Part shown: positions 19,801-27,906 of the stretch, one piece after another | Position numbering within the stretch: the stretch's first letter is position 1 | Layout: each line of letters opens with the position of its first letter | From: TMP-86 sp964247385 | GTDB taxonomy: Bacteria > Pseudomonadota > Gammaproteobacteria > Steroidobacterales > Steroidobacteraceae | Assembly (NCBI GenBank): GCA_964247385.1 | Contig: CAXTUB010000015.1 | Coordinates: 1 to 64,000 of the forward strand | Direction: 5' to 3' | DNA: 64,000 bases | Notes under the pieces: model-generated | What the model saw: only the letters and a program-made list of their open reading frames with translations | Databases searched by the model: none | What the model was told of the DNA's origin: nothing | Made by a program: the position numbers and the translations under genes

Positions 19801-20311
19801 CGAGCGAGCCGCGCAAAGCAAACTCGCCATGCGCCGCGACTTGCGTGACGCTCGCATAGCCGCCGGCGCTCAATTGCGCGCGAAACGCATTCAAGTCGAG
19901 CCGCTCGCCGACATGCAGGTCGAATGCGCGGGACTCGAGATAACTGCGCGGCGGAAGGCGCTGCAGCAAGGCATCGATGGATGCGATGTACACACCTTGC
20001 GTTGCGCGCGGCAAGCGCGCCAGCATCGACAAACGCGCGGAGGTGATATCCGGGTGCGCCGAGAACGCATCGTAGGGTAGGGTCTCCAGATCGGGAAACA
20101 GTTGCGTCTCGAGCGCTGCACCGCCAAAGAAGCGAACCTCGTCGAGCAAGCCTTCCGCTTCGCGCGGCGTCGGTGCAAGCACCAGCAGCACGCGGCCGGC
20201 GCGTGCGGCTTGCGCAAGCGCGAGCGCCGGCGCAGAGCCGTACAGCTGGCCCCAGTGGACGACGCGTGAGTGCTCGTAGGGCAGCCGCGGCGATTCCAAA
20301 ACTTCTTGCAT
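16865..20311 (-). CDS. mfd: Transcription-repair coupling factor Mfd
   Basis: DNA translocase that removes stalled RNA polymerase and recruits UvrA; 1148 aa, typical length. It has UvrB-like N-terminal modules (LETLPYDAFSAHPDI, DVFPMGSELPFRIDLLD), a CarD-like RNA-polymerase-interaction region (GSPVVHESYGVGRYRG), helicase motifs GDVGFGKTEVALRAAF, DEEHRFGV and LTATPIPRTLNMAM, GQMRERDLE and LRGRVGRSHH, then the TRCF domain. ATG 20311 is preferred over a GTG 33 bases further upstream. It converges on the LOV/GGDEF gene with 18 bp between stops and no clear terminator. Confidence 0.97.
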   Translation of the reverse strand: MQEVLESPRLPYEHSRVVHWGQLYGSAPALALAQAARAGRVLLVLAPTPREAEGLLDEVRFFGGAALETQLFPDLETLPYDAFSAHPDITSARLSMLARLPRATQGVYIASIDALLQRLPPRSYLESRAFDLHVGERLDLNAFRAQLSAGGYASVTQVAAHGEFALRGSLVDVFPMGSELPFRIDLLDEDVEAIRYFDVETQRSREAVEFIHLLPARETPLDTQSVREFRRRYRARFSGDLQDHAVYREVSNGNAPGGIEYFLPLFFERTSNLFEYLPSRSVIVNFAAALNAVPRDLDSMRARHEQLAHDRHRPILEPAEVFLTQRELDEAIAVLPRVELQAFEWPPETPGVVQNFSSAAPAQLHIDPRGEAPAKPLAAHLHDAGERRTLLVAESAGRRELLLELLRSADLHADVCSGFDDFMRGTTLGVAVSSAAPALRLSSPPLEVLSEAQIFGERVRQERRRRRAERDPAKLLQELTDLNLGSPVVHESYGVGRYRGLVTMEIAGYPGEFLVLEYADADKLYVPVQSLHWVSRYTGAPAESAPLHKLGSDQWAKARRKAAQRIRDVAAELLDLYSRRAAREGASLTASDAEYRAFRAAFPFEETVDQSAAIEQVLDDLRASRPMDRVICGDVGFGKTEVALRAAFVAVSAGKQVAVLVPTTLLAQQHANSFADRFADWPVRIETLSRFRTGKESQAALNGIAQGSVDILIATQKLLHSAAKFKNLGLIIVDEEHRFGVRDKEKLKALRAEVDVLTLTATPIPRTLNMAMGGLRDLSLITTPPAERVSVKTFVTEWNEQIVREACQRELRRGGQIYYVHNAIDSIEKTANVVRGLLPSAQVRVGHGQMRERDLESLMLDFYHRRFDVLVCTTIIESGIDVPTANTIVIDRADRFGLAQLHQLRGRVGRSHHRAYAYLITPPRNAMTGDAVKRLEALESLEDLGAGFVLATHDLEIRGAGELLGDEQSGQIHEIGFSLYTELLNRAVAALKEGKSADLEAPPDAGTELELPLPALIPEDYVSDVHLRLVLYKRIASLPSDVELDELRVELIDRFGPLPAPAQTLFRAAQIKLRAATLGIRKIHLGASSGYVSFDAQHRADAAKVLRLVQSKPKEYRLEGESKLRFAHAAASADAMFAKLRQLLESIA

Positions 20312-20414
20312 CAATGGTTGGCCCTGGCGCGCGCAGGCGCACACTGGATTTCGGGCCGGATATTATGCGCGAGCGCCGCCGAGGGCGCTGCCGCTCACGC
20401 GCGAGGCATGCCGA

Positions 20415-20690
20415 TCAGGAGCTGGCGATTACGCTGTGGATGACGTGATCGTATTCGAAATACACGACGAAGCCGGAGTAGTCCCAACGCGAAATCGGCG
20501 GTCTGCCGACGGCGGGAATCTTGCTCGTTGGAGCCCCGAATCTTGATTCGACCTGGCTCATCGACATGCCGCGGCTCGGGGCGGCGGTGCCTGCGTCCCT
20601 GACCGCGATGCCATTGTCCACCGCGATGACATCCGCCATGCACGCGAACGGTGCGGCGAGCGCGAGCGCGAGCGCGAGATTCCTCAACAT
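20415..20690 (-). CDS. Small secreted protein with SmpA/BamE-like signature
   Basis: A 91-aa protein with a signal peptide (LRNLALALALAAPFACMA, cleavage around residue 19). The mature part contains GMSMSQVESRFGAPTSK and RWDYSGFVVYFEYDHVI. This pattern, Gly-Met-x-x-x-x-Val-x-x-x-x-Gly-x-Pro followed by a tyrosine/phenylalanine-rich strand, is typical of SmpA/OmlA (BamE-like) folds, so a small periplasmic protein of that fold is likely. There is no lipobox cysteine at the cleavage site. ATG 20690 has GGAGG 6 bases upstream. Function unknown. Confidence 0.75.
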   Translation of the reverse strand: MLRNLALALALAAPFACMADVIAVDNGIAVRDAGTAAPSRGMSMSQVESRFGAPTSKIPAVGRPPISRWDYSGFVVYFEYDHVIHSVIASS

Positions 20691-20766
20691 GACGGGCCTC
20701 CTCGAGCGAAGCATGGCGCGACTATACCATTGCCGCATGGCGGTGCGGCCATGACGCAGTTAACAC

Positions 20767-20772
20767 TATAAT
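20767..20772 (+). promoter_or_regulatory. -10 box of lolC next to the start codon
   Basis: A perfect TATAAT ends 8 bases before the lolC ATG at 20781. No convincing -35 hexamer was found. A start site 7 bases after the box would give a leader of about 2 bases, so lolC may be nearly leaderless. Confidence 0.5.
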
Positions 20773-20780
20773 CGCGCGCG

Positions 20781-22010
20781 ATGTTCCTGCCCCTGCCGTT
20801 GTTCGTGGGCCTGCGCTATTCGTGGGCCCGCGAGAACAGTTTTTTCGTCTCGTTCATCACCTGGGTTTCATTGGCCGGCGTGGCGGTGGGCGTCGCTGCG
20901 CTCATCACCATCTTGTCGGTGATGAATGGCTTCGAGTCGGAGCTGCGAACGCGCTTACTGAGTCTTTCCGCGCATGCCACGTTGCAGTCCCGCGGCGCGC
21001 CCATCGCGAATTGGCGCGAGCAAGTGCGTGAAGTGATGCGTAACGCGCATGTGCGCGGCGCGGCGCCTTACCTCGAGATCGACGCCATGCTGACGCATCA
21101 CCCGGCCATGAGCGGCGCGGTGGTCAGAGGCATCGATGCAGAGTTGGAAGCGAAGGTGTCATCCATCGGCGAAAATATGCGCGAGGGCTCATTGGCGTCG
21201 TTGCAGCCGGGATCGATGCGCATCGTGCTGGGCCGCATGCTGGCCTACCAGCTCGAGGCCGGGCTGGGCGATCACGTGAGCGTGATGATTCCGGCGCGCG
21301 GCGCGCACGATGAGGTCGTACCGCGGCTGCGCGACTTCGAAGTGGCGGGAATCTTCGAAGTCGGGCTGCAGGAGCATGACAGTGTGCTCGCGCTGGTCAG
21401 TCTCGAAGATGCGCAAAGTCTCAAGGGCATCGCAGGCCCCACGGGCATCCGGCTTCGATTCGATGACATTTTGCGCGCGCCCGTCATCGTGCGCGCGCTT
21501 CACTCGAACCTCGAGGCTCGGGATTGGACTGAAGACAACGCCGCATATTTTCGCGCCATCCGCATCGAGAAGGGCATGATGGGATTGATCTTGCTGTTGA
21601 TCGTGGCGGTGGCCGTCTTCAATATCGTCGCGGCGCTCGTCATGGTGGTCACCGACAAGCGCACCGATATCGCCATCTTGCGCACTCTCGGCCTGTCGCC
21701 GCGCGGCGTGCTCGCGATATTTACGGCACAAGGCTTGCTGATCGGCTGGCTCGGCACGGCGCTCGGCGTGCTGCTCGGGCTTGCGCTTGCGCTCAACGTC
21801 GATGTCATCGTGCCGTTTCTAGAGAATCTCTTGCATTTTCACATCATGGATCCCGACGTCTATTACGTTTCCGGAATACCGAGCGAGCTGCACGCGCGCG
21901 ATGTGTGCTGGATCACGGCGGCGGCGCTCGTGCTCACCGCGCTCGCGACGTTGTATCCCGCGGCGCGCGCCGCGCGCACCGCGCCCGCGGAAGCACTGCG
22001 CTACCAGTGA
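20781..22010 (+). CDS. lolC: Lipoprotein-releasing permease subunit LolC
   Basis: Inner-membrane subunit of the LolCDE ABC exporter that extracts outer-membrane lipoproteins and hands them to LolA. 409 aa with the MacB/FtsX topology: one N-terminal helix (ITWVSLAGVAVGVAALITILSV), a large periplasmic domain, and three C-terminal helices. The signatures LFVGLRYSWARE, SVMNGFESELR, DIAILRTLGLSP and TLYPAARAARTAPAEALRY are LolC/E family hallmarks. It is followed by a paralogous permease and the ATPase, so LolC/LolE names are by order and similarity. Confidence 0.92.
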   Translation: MFLPLPLFVGLRYSWARENSFFVSFITWVSLAGVAVGVAALITILSVMNGFESELRTRLLSLSAHATLQSRGAPIANWREQVREVMRNAHVRGAAPYLEIDAMLTHHPAMSGAVVRGIDAELEAKVSSIGENMREGSLASLQPGSMRIVLGRMLAYQLEAGLGDHVSVMIPARGAHDEVVPRLRDFEVAGIFEVGLQEHDSVLALVSLEDAQSLKGIAGPTGIRLRFDDILRAPVIVRALHSNLEARDWTEDNAAYFRAIRIEKGMMGLILLLIVAVAVFNIVAALVMVVTDKRTDIAILRTLGLSPRGVLAIFTAQGLLIGWLGTALGVLLGLALALNVDVIVPFLENLLHFHIMDPDVYYVSGIPSELHARDVCWITAAALVLTALATLYPAARAARTAPAEALRYQ

Positions 22011-23254
22011 AGTGGTCCTACGAAATTCGTATCGGTGCGCGCTATTTACGCGCCGCCTCGCGCCGCGGCTTCGTGTCGATGATCGCAGGCATCGCCATGA
22101 TGGGCCTGGCGCTGGGCGTTGCGGTGCTCATCGTGGTGTTGTCGGTGATGAACGGCTTCGAGCAAGAGTTGCGCACGCGCATCTTGAGCCTGACGGCTCA
22201 CGCCACGGTGTCCGGACTCGAAGGCCGGGTCACGGAGTGGTGGAACAAAGTTGCGTCCGCGCAGAAGTTCAAGGGCGTCAGCGCGGCAGCGCCTTATATC
22301 GAAGAGCAAGGCATGGCGCTTTTCAAGGAGCGCTCGGCCGGCATTTTGATCCGTGGAATCGACACGCCCTCGGAAGCGCGGGTCTCAGCCATCGAGAGCC
22401 ACATGATTCAAGGCTCGCTGCGAGATTTATCCGCGGGCCGCTACGGCATCGTGCTCGGACAAGCGCTTGCGCAAGAGATCGGCGCTCGCGTGGGCGATGC
22501 CGTGATCGTGTTGGTGCCTCAAGGCGACACCACGCCGCTCGGAGTGATTCCCCGAATGCGCCGCTTCAAGGTGACGGGCATTTTGTCCATCGGCATGTAT
22601 GAATACGACCATCGCATCGCATTGGTCGCGTTGGCCGATGCGGCGCAGTTGCTGCGTTTGGGAGGAGCGGTCACCGGCATTCGCATCGCGGTGAGCGATC
22701 CATACGCCGCGCCGAACGTGGTGCGTGCGCTGGCAACCGCTTGGGGCGGCGGCTTCTACGTGGAGGATTGGACCGGGCGGCATGTCAATTTTTTCCGCTC
22801 CATTGAAATCACCAAGCGCATTTTGTTCGTGATCTTGTCGTTGGTGGTAGCCGTCGCCGCGTTCAATATCGTCTCGACCATGGTGATGGTGGTCAAAGAC
22901 AAACGCCGCGATATCGCCATTCTGCGCACGCTGGGCAGTGCGCCCGTCAACATCCTGCGCGTGTTCGTCGTGCAAGGCACCTTGATTGGCGCGGTCGGAA
23001 TCATCGCCGGCGTGTTGCTCGGCGTGCTCATCGCGCTCAATCTGCAATCGGGCGTGCACGGGCTCGAGCACTTGCTCGGATTCAAGTTTCTGGATGCCAA
23101 GGTCTATTTCATGAGCGATTTGCCGGCCCGGCTCGAGACGCAGGACTTGCTGCGAATCTGCGGCGTTGCGTTTCTTCTTGCGAGCGTGTCCACGCTCTAT
23201 CCTGCGTGGTCCGCGGCGCGCTTACCCCCTGCCGAATCGCTGCGCAATGACTGA
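22007..23254 (+). CDS. lolE: Lipoprotein-releasing permease subunit LolE
   Basis: Second LolC/E-type permease, 415 aa, clearly related to the gene before it (SVMNGFEQELRTRILSLTAHA, DIAILRTLGSAP, STLYPAWSAARLPPAESLR). It has one N-terminal membrane helix (IAMMGLALGVAVLIVVLSV), a periplasmic domain and three C-terminal helices. GTG 22007 overlaps the lolC stop (GTGA). Two distinct permeases indicate a heteromeric LolCDE of the E. coli type, not the single LolF permease found in some bacteria. The gene order here is C-E-D. Confidence 0.92.
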   Translation: MKWSYEIRIGARYLRAASRRGFVSMIAGIAMMGLALGVAVLIVVLSVMNGFEQELRTRILSLTAHATVSGLEGRVTEWWNKVASAQKFKGVSAAAPYIEEQGMALFKERSAGILIRGIDTPSEARVSAIESHMIQGSLRDLSAGRYGIVLGQALAQEIGARVGDAVIVLVPQGDTTPLGVIPRMRRFKVTGILSIGMYEYDHRIALVALADAAQLLRLGGAVTGIRIAVSDPYAAPNVVRALATAWGGGFYVEDWTGRHVNFFRSIEITKRILFVILSLVVAVAAFNIVSTMVMVVKDKRRDIAILRTLGSAPVNILRVFVVQGTLIGAVGIIAGVLLGVLIALNLQSGVHGLEHLLGFKFLDAKVYFMSDLPARLETQDLLRICGVAFLLASVSTLYPAWSAARLPPAESLRND

Positions 23255-23963
23255 CCCGGCGTTCGAACGCGCGCCGGCCGCCAACGACGCGGACGTGGTG
23301 CTCGAAGGAAGCGACCTTGGCAAAGAGTTTTTCCAGGCCGGAATCCGCGTTCCCGTGCTGAATGGCGCCAACATTCGTGTGCGCCGCGCGGAACGCACGG
23401 CCATCGTCGGCGCATCGGGTTCCGGCAAGACCACTCTGCTGCAGGTGCTCGGCGGCCTCGATCTTCCGACGCGCGGCACCGTCTCGATCATGGGTCAACG
23501 CATGAGCGCACTCAATGATGCTCAGCGCGGCGAACTGCGCAACCGCGCCGTGGGCTTTGTATATCAGTTCCATCATTTGCTGCCTGAGTTTTCGGCATGC
23601 GAAAACGTCGCCATGCCGCTGCTCGTGCGCCGCACCGAGCCTCGCGCCGCGCGGCGCGAGGCCGAGCAAATTCTGGATCGTGTGGGGCTCGCGCATCGCC
23701 TGAGGCATCGGCCGGGTGAGTTATCGGGCGGCGAGCGTCAGCGCGCCGCGGTAGCGCGTGCGCTCGTCACCCGCCCCGGCCTGCTTCTCGCCGATGAGCC
23801 CACCGGCAACCTCGATGGCGGCAATGCAGCTCAGGTTTTCGATTTGCTGCTCGAGCTGAATCGCGAGCGCGGCACCGCCCTCGTCATTGTCACCCACGAT
23901 GAGCGAATGGCTGCGCGACTGGATCGCGTGTTGACGCTGCGGGACGGCTTTCTAGTCGAATAG
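23247..23963 (+). CDS. lolD: Lipoprotein-releasing ABC ATPase LolD
   Basis: Cytoplasmic ATPase of LolCDE; 238 aa. Walker A is GASGSGKTTLL, the signature LSGGERQRAAVARAL, Walker B LLLADEPTGNLD and the switch histidine is in VTHDERMA. Residues FVYQFHHLLPEFSA are typical of LolD. ATG 23247 overlaps lolE by 8 bp. Its 3' end overlaps the convergent DUF2062 gene by 12 bp. Confidence 0.94.
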   Translation: MTDPAFERAPAANDADVVLEGSDLGKEFFQAGIRVPVLNGANIRVRRAERTAIVGASGSGKTTLLQVLGGLDLPTRGTVSIMGQRMSALNDAQRGELRNRAVGFVYQFHHLLPEFSACENVAMPLLVRRTEPRAARREAEQILDRVGLAHRLRHRPGELSGGERQRAAVARALVTRPGLLLADEPTGNLDGGNAAQVFDLLLELNRERGTALVIVTHDERMAARLDRVLTLRDGFLVE

Positions 23964-24518
23964 GCGCGATTTGCGCATTGCCAGGTGGCGCCGCCGGCGC
24001 AGAAGATAGCTCACGCGCACCCGCCACACTCCTTGAGCCAGGGCGTAACCGAGCGCGGCGCTCGCCGTGCCGAGCACGAAGGCGCCGAGAAGCAGCGGGC
24101 TCCACAACGCCTGCAGCTCGTTCGTGAAATGTCGGTCGCGAATCGACTGCACGAAAGGCGCAAGATCCACACCCATGAGCTTCGCACCCACCCAGATCGA
24201 AGCGATCACCTGCGGCACCCAGGTCAAAGGATTACTGATGAACACCGTCGCAAACAACACCGGCAGATTGAGCCTCAGCATGAGTCCGACCAGAGCGCAC
24301 ATCACGAAATGCACGGGCACGAGTGGAGTCGGCGGAATGAAAGCAATGAATAAACCGGCGGCAAACGACCGCGCAACGTTGCGTCGGCTGAATGACCAAG
24401 CACAAGGACGCGCGAGCCAGAAGGCGAAAGGGCGCAGGAACCACCGCTTCTCGAGCAGGGCGCGCGACGGAGAGATTTTCTCGATCCATCGTCGCATGTC
24501 GAACGACTGAGGTTTCAC
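23952..24518 (-). CDS. DUF2062 membrane protein
   Basis: A 188-aa inner-membrane protein of the DUF2062 family, of unknown function. It has several membrane segments (AAGLFIAFIPPTPLVPVHF, VMCALVGLMLRLNLPVLFA, LLGAFVLGTASAALGYAL) and the family-typical FISNPLTWVP. GTG 24518 lies 8 bases after a CATAAT box on the minus strand (24532-24527), so its transcript may be nearly leaderless. It is divergent from comEC (37 bp between starts) and overlaps lolD tail to tail. Confidence 0.85.
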   Translation of the reverse strand: MKPQSFDMRRWIEKISPSRALLEKRWFLRPFAFWLARPCAWSFSRRNVARSFAAGLFIAFIPPTPLVPVHFVMCALVGLMLRLNLPVLFATVFISNPLTWVPQVIASIWVGAKLMGVDLAPFVQSIRDRHFTNELQALWSPLLLGAFVLGTASAALGYALAQGVWRVRVSYLLRRRRHLAMRKSRLFD

Positions 24519-24526
24519 GAAAGCCG

Positions 24527-24532
24527 ATTATG
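24527..24532 (-). promoter_or_regulatory. -10 box of the DUF2062 gene next to the start
   Basis: CATAAT on the minus strand, separated from the GTG start (24518) by exactly 8 bases, the same spacing as at lolC and clpS. No good -35 was seen. Confidence 0.4.
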
Positions 24533-24555
24533 CCGCGTCCGGCGTAGGACTCGCT

Positions 24556-26805
24556 GTGCTTCAAGACGCACTGGCCCTGCTGGCAGGCGTAACTGCGATT
24601 CAGTTCGCACCCGTTGTGCCGCCGGCCGGCTGGGCGTGTGCTGCAGCGGCATTGGCCGCATTGTGGATGACTTGGCATTGGAAGCGGCGCCGCGTCGCCT
24701 TGGTGTTGGTGGGCCTGAGTCTTGCGAGCTGGCACGCCGATCGCGCGCTGTCTTCGCGTTTGCCGTTGAATCAGAGTCCGTTGCTTGTGCGTGCGCGGAT
24801 TCAAATCGATTCGTTGCTCGCCCGGCGCGAGGACACCGTGACGTTCGATGCGCTCGTAATGACCAGCACGCCCGCTGTGCGCGTGCGCCGCCTGCGCGTG
24901 CGTTGGTTCGCGGCGCCGCGAGGCTTGCAAGCGACGCAGACGTGCGAGCTGGCTCTGAAACTCCGCGCGCCGCACGGCCAGCGTAACCCATCGAGCTTCG
25001 ATCCCGAGCTGGCCTGGATGCGCGCGTCCATCGATGCGCTTGCGAGTGTACAGAGCGATGCGCCATCGAAGTGCGAGGCGACTCCGCGCAGCCGCGCACC
25101 GGTTTTGTGGTTGCGCCAGCGAATCGTGCGGCAGCTGGATGAATGGGCGGCGGGCCATCCATCGCTCGGCATTCTGCAGGGCCTCGCGGTCGGTGACAGC
25201 AGCCAGATCTCGCAAGATCAATGGCGCGTCTTTCGCGCCGTGGGCATCACGCATTTGCTCGCCATCTCCGGCGCACACGTGGGCTTTTTTGGCTTGTTGG
25301 CTGCTTCTGTAGTACGTGCGGGGTGGCGCATGGTATGGCCGCCTCGCGCGCAGCGCGGCATTCACGTCGCGTGCTCAGTGGCCGCCATTCTCGCATCGGC
25401 CTCGTATGCGCTGCTCGCGGGCTTCTCGGTTCCCACGCAGCGCACGGTTCTCATGATTGCGGTTGCGGGTGTTGCGCGCATGGCCGCGCGCAGCCTATCC
25501 GCCGTCCAACTGCTGTGCATTGCCTTGATCGCGGTCCTGATCTGGGATCCCACGGCGCCGCTCCAACCCGGATTCTGGCTTTCATTCGGCACCGTGGCAT
25601 GGCTGTTTCTTTCACAAGACTCCGGGCGTGCGTGGTGGCGAAGCCTGCTGACCCAGTGGAGCACTTCGCTCTTTTTGCTGCCCATCGGCATCGCGTGCTT
25701 TGGGCAGGCATCGAGCGTCGCGCCCCTCATCAACTGCCTCGCAGTACCCGCCACCGAGCTGTTGATCGTGCCGTTGATCTTGAGTGCGTTGGCGCTCACT
25801 CCCGTAACGCCCATGCTGTCTCGCTGGCTCATCGAGCATGCGGCGAGCGGACTCGATTGGGCTCTCGCACTCCTGACGAATGCAAGCCACTGGGCGGGCG
25901 CACCACTGTGGTGGACGCCGTTGCCACTGGCCGCCGTGGCGCTCGCGGTCAGCGCCATCGTCGCGCAGCACATCCTGCCGCTTTGGCCTTTGCGCGTGCT
26001 CGCAGCGGCGATGCTGGCAAATCTCTTTTTCTGGTTTCCGCGCCAGATGGCCGCGAGCGAGTTCGATCTCGCGGTGTTCGACACCGGCGATGCCATGATC
26101 GCTGCGCTGCTGACGCGCCGCCACTCGATGATTTATTACGCAAGCTCGGGTCTTGCTCGCGCGGGCGATGTGATGGAATCCGCGGTCATTCCCTATTTGC
26201 GGGCGGCGGGCCGGAATCGAATCGACTTGCTCGTCGTGAGCCGGGCCGACGGCGCGCATTCGAGCGGCGCGAGCTCCCTGTTTCGTGAATTCGAAGTGCG
26301 CCAGGTCATCGGCGGGGCAGACTCGATCGCGCCGTGTTCGAGCGATCAGCGCTGGCGCTTCGACGGCGTCAGTCTGAACGTCTTGAACCCGTCGAGCGAA
26401 AGCGCGCAAGGACACGACGCCTCGTGCGTCATCGAGCTGGGAAACTCACAGGCCAAGGCGCTTCTCGCCGGCGAGATCAACTCACAGACCGAAGCCGGCA
26501 TGCTCGAAGCCGGGCGCCTCGGTCCTGCAACTTTGGTCGTTGTGCCCGACCACGGCAGTCATCATGCGTCTTCGCCGGAATTCATCCGCGCGGTGCGGGC
26601 GCATTGGGCCATTGTCTGCGCATCATTCGATAATCGCTTTGGATATCCGCGCGCCGAAGTTCTGCGGCGCTGGTGGGAGAGCGGTGCGCATGTGCGACGG
26701 ACAGCGGTCGAAGGCGCGGTGGTTCTCCGCGTGCGCAATGGCGCCGCGCCGGCTGTGCCGCCCGGCGAGCGGGTGCTGCGCATGCGCTACTGGACGATGC
26801 GCTAG
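24556..26805 (+). CDS. comEC: ComEC/Rec2 DNA-uptake channel protein
   Basis: Inner-membrane channel for single-stranded DNA during natural transformation; 749 aa. It has an N-terminal OB-fold region, the Competence domain with many membrane helices (HLLAISGAHVGFFGLL, SYALLAGFSVPTQRTVLM), and a C-terminal metallo-beta-lactamase-like domain from about residue 510 (DLAVFDTGDAM). Expected metal-site residues are partly replaced: SRADGAHSSGA in place of a SHADxDHxGG pattern, and PDHGSHHASS in place of PHHGS. The distal FGYPRAEVLRRW is kept. GTG 24556 is the start. Confidence 0.9.
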   Translation: MLQDALALLAGVTAIQFAPVVPPAGWACAAAALAALWMTWHWKRRRVALVLVGLSLASWHADRALSSRLPLNQSPLLVRARIQIDSLLARREDTVTFDALVMTSTPAVRVRRLRVRWFAAPRGLQATQTCELALKLRAPHGQRNPSSFDPELAWMRASIDALASVQSDAPSKCEATPRSRAPVLWLRQRIVRQLDEWAAGHPSLGILQGLAVGDSSQISQDQWRVFRAVGITHLLAISGAHVGFFGLLAASVVRAGWRMVWPPRAQRGIHVACSVAAILASASYALLAGFSVPTQRTVLMIAVAGVARMAARSLSAVQLLCIALIAVLIWDPTAPLQPGFWLSFGTVAWLFLSQDSGRAWWRSLLTQWSTSLFLLPIGIACFGQASSVAPLINCLAVPATELLIVPLILSALALTPVTPMLSRWLIEHAASGLDWALALLTNASHWAGAPLWWTPLPLAAVALAVSAIVAQHILPLWPLRVLAAAMLANLFFWFPRQMAASEFDLAVFDTGDAMIAALLTRRHSMIYYASSGLARAGDVMESAVIPYLRAAGRNRIDLLVVSRADGAHSSGASSLFREFEVRQVIGGADSIAPCSSDQRWRFDGVSLNVLNPSSESAQGHDASCVIELGNSQAKALLAGEINSQTEAGMLEAGRLGPATLVVVPDHGSHHASSPEFIRAVRAHWAIVCASFDNRFGYPRAEVLRRWWESGAHVRRTAVEGAVVLRVRNGAAPAVPPGERVLRMRYWTMR

Positions 26806-26856
26806 CGCTCCCTAGTATCATGCAGCGCTTCGAGAAAGAGTCGAGGATCGGGAAGC

Positions 26857-27483
26857 ATGTGGGAAATCATTCGCGCGGGCGGCAACTTCATGTGGCCCAT
26901 CGTGCTGTGCTCGGTCGCGGCGGTCGCCATCGTGCTCGAGCGGCTCTGGACTCTGCAGAGCAAGCGGGTGATCCCACCGGACTTGGCCGACAAAGTATGG
27001 AAATGGGTCGAGGCTGACCAGCTAACGGAAAAGCTGGTGATCGCGATCGAGCGCAATTCGCCGCTCGGCAAACTTCTTGCGGTGGGCCTGCACAACCGGC
27101 ACCGCCCTCGCCAAGTCTTGATGGAGCGGCTGGAAGATAGCGGCCGGCACGTGATCCATGATCTCGAGCGTTTCCTCAATACTCTCGGAACCGTTGCCGC
27201 GGTCACGCCGCTGTTGGGTCTTCTCGGCACGGTGCTCGGCATCATTCATGCCTTCAACGCCATCACCTCGCACGGCATCGGAGATCCGCGAGTATTGTCC
27301 GGCGGCATCGGCGAAGCGTTGATTTCCACCGCTGCCGGTCTCACGGTGGCCATTCCTTCGCTCATTTCGTACCGCTACTTGCGCGGCAAGGTCGAGCGTT
27401 TGGTGGTGCAGATGGAAAAAGAGGCCACCAAGCTCGTCGATGCGCTCGATGACCGCGCCCTCGCGCAGCGGAGCGCTGCATGA
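26857..27483 (+). CDS. exbB: MotA/TolQ/ExbB-family proton channel protein
   Basis: Inner-membrane motor subunit using the proton-motive force to energise an outer-membrane process. 208 aa with three membrane segments: near residues 12-28 (WPIVLCSVAAVAIVLERLW), 110-135 (VTPLLGLLGTVLGIIHAF) and 150-170 (EALISTAAGLTVAIPSLIS). ATG 26857 has a GGATCGGGAAG ribosome-site region. It overlaps exbD by 4 bp. The exbB-exbD pair between comEC and msbA is a common arrangement in xanthomonad-like genomes; the energised partner is not in the window. Confidence 0.88.
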   Translation: MWEIIRAGGNFMWPIVLCSVAAVAIVLERLWTLQSKRVIPPDLADKVWKWVEADQLTEKLVIAIERNSPLGKLLAVGLHNRHRPRQVLMERLEDSGRHVIHDLERFLNTLGTVAAVTPLLGLLGTVLGIIHAFNAITSHGIGDPRVLSGGIGEALISTAAGLTVAIPSLISYRYLRGKVERLVVQMEKEATKLVDALDDRALAQRSAA

Positions 27484-27902
27484 ATTTGCGGCCGCGCCAG
27501 CGCGACGAGCCAGAGATCAATCTGATTTCGCTGATCGATGTATTGCTGGTGCTGCTGGTTTTTTTCATGGTGTCGAGCACGTTTCAACAGGAGGGGCGCA
27601 TGATCGTGCGTTTGCCCGAATCGCGCGACGTTGCGATTCCGAAAGGCGTCGCAGAACCCGTCGTCATTACCGTGACCGCGGAAGGTGGCTATCGAGTCAA
27701 CGAGCGCTCGCTCATCAACCGGGGCGCCGATACCCTGCGAGCTGCCATTTTGAAAGAGGCGGGCTCACAGCGCGGGCCGCTCACCATTCGCGCCGATGCG
27801 CGCTCCACGCACCAGGCGGTGGTGACTGCGATGGACGTGGCGGGCAAGCTCGGATTTTCGCAGTTGAACATCGCGACCATCCAGCCGGACAACGGCGGTT
27901 GA
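27480..27902 (+). CDS. exbD: ExbD/TolR-family protein
   Basis: Partner of the upstream ExbB-like channel; 140 aa. It has a short cytoplasmic N-terminus, one membrane helix with the essential acidic residue (INLISLIDVLLVLLVFFMV, Asp near residue 23), and a periplasmic domain (ITVTAEGGYRVNERSL, LTIRADARSTHQAVVTAMD). Coupled to exbB by ATGA; msbA starts 5 bp later. Confidence 0.9.
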   Translation: MNLRPRQRDEPEINLISLIDVLLVLLVFFMVSSTFQQEGRMIVRLPESRDVAIPKGVAEPVVITVTAEGGYRVNERSLINRGADTLRAAILKEAGSQRGPLTIRADARSTHQAVVTAMDVAGKLGFSQLNIATIQPDNGG

Positions 27903-27906
27903 GGCG

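Noticed and set aside
24232..25365. 377-codon minus-strand frame across DUF2062 and comEC
   Set aside because: It covers the DUF2062 gene in another frame and runs antisense through comEC. The product is basic and unstructured-looking with no family match.
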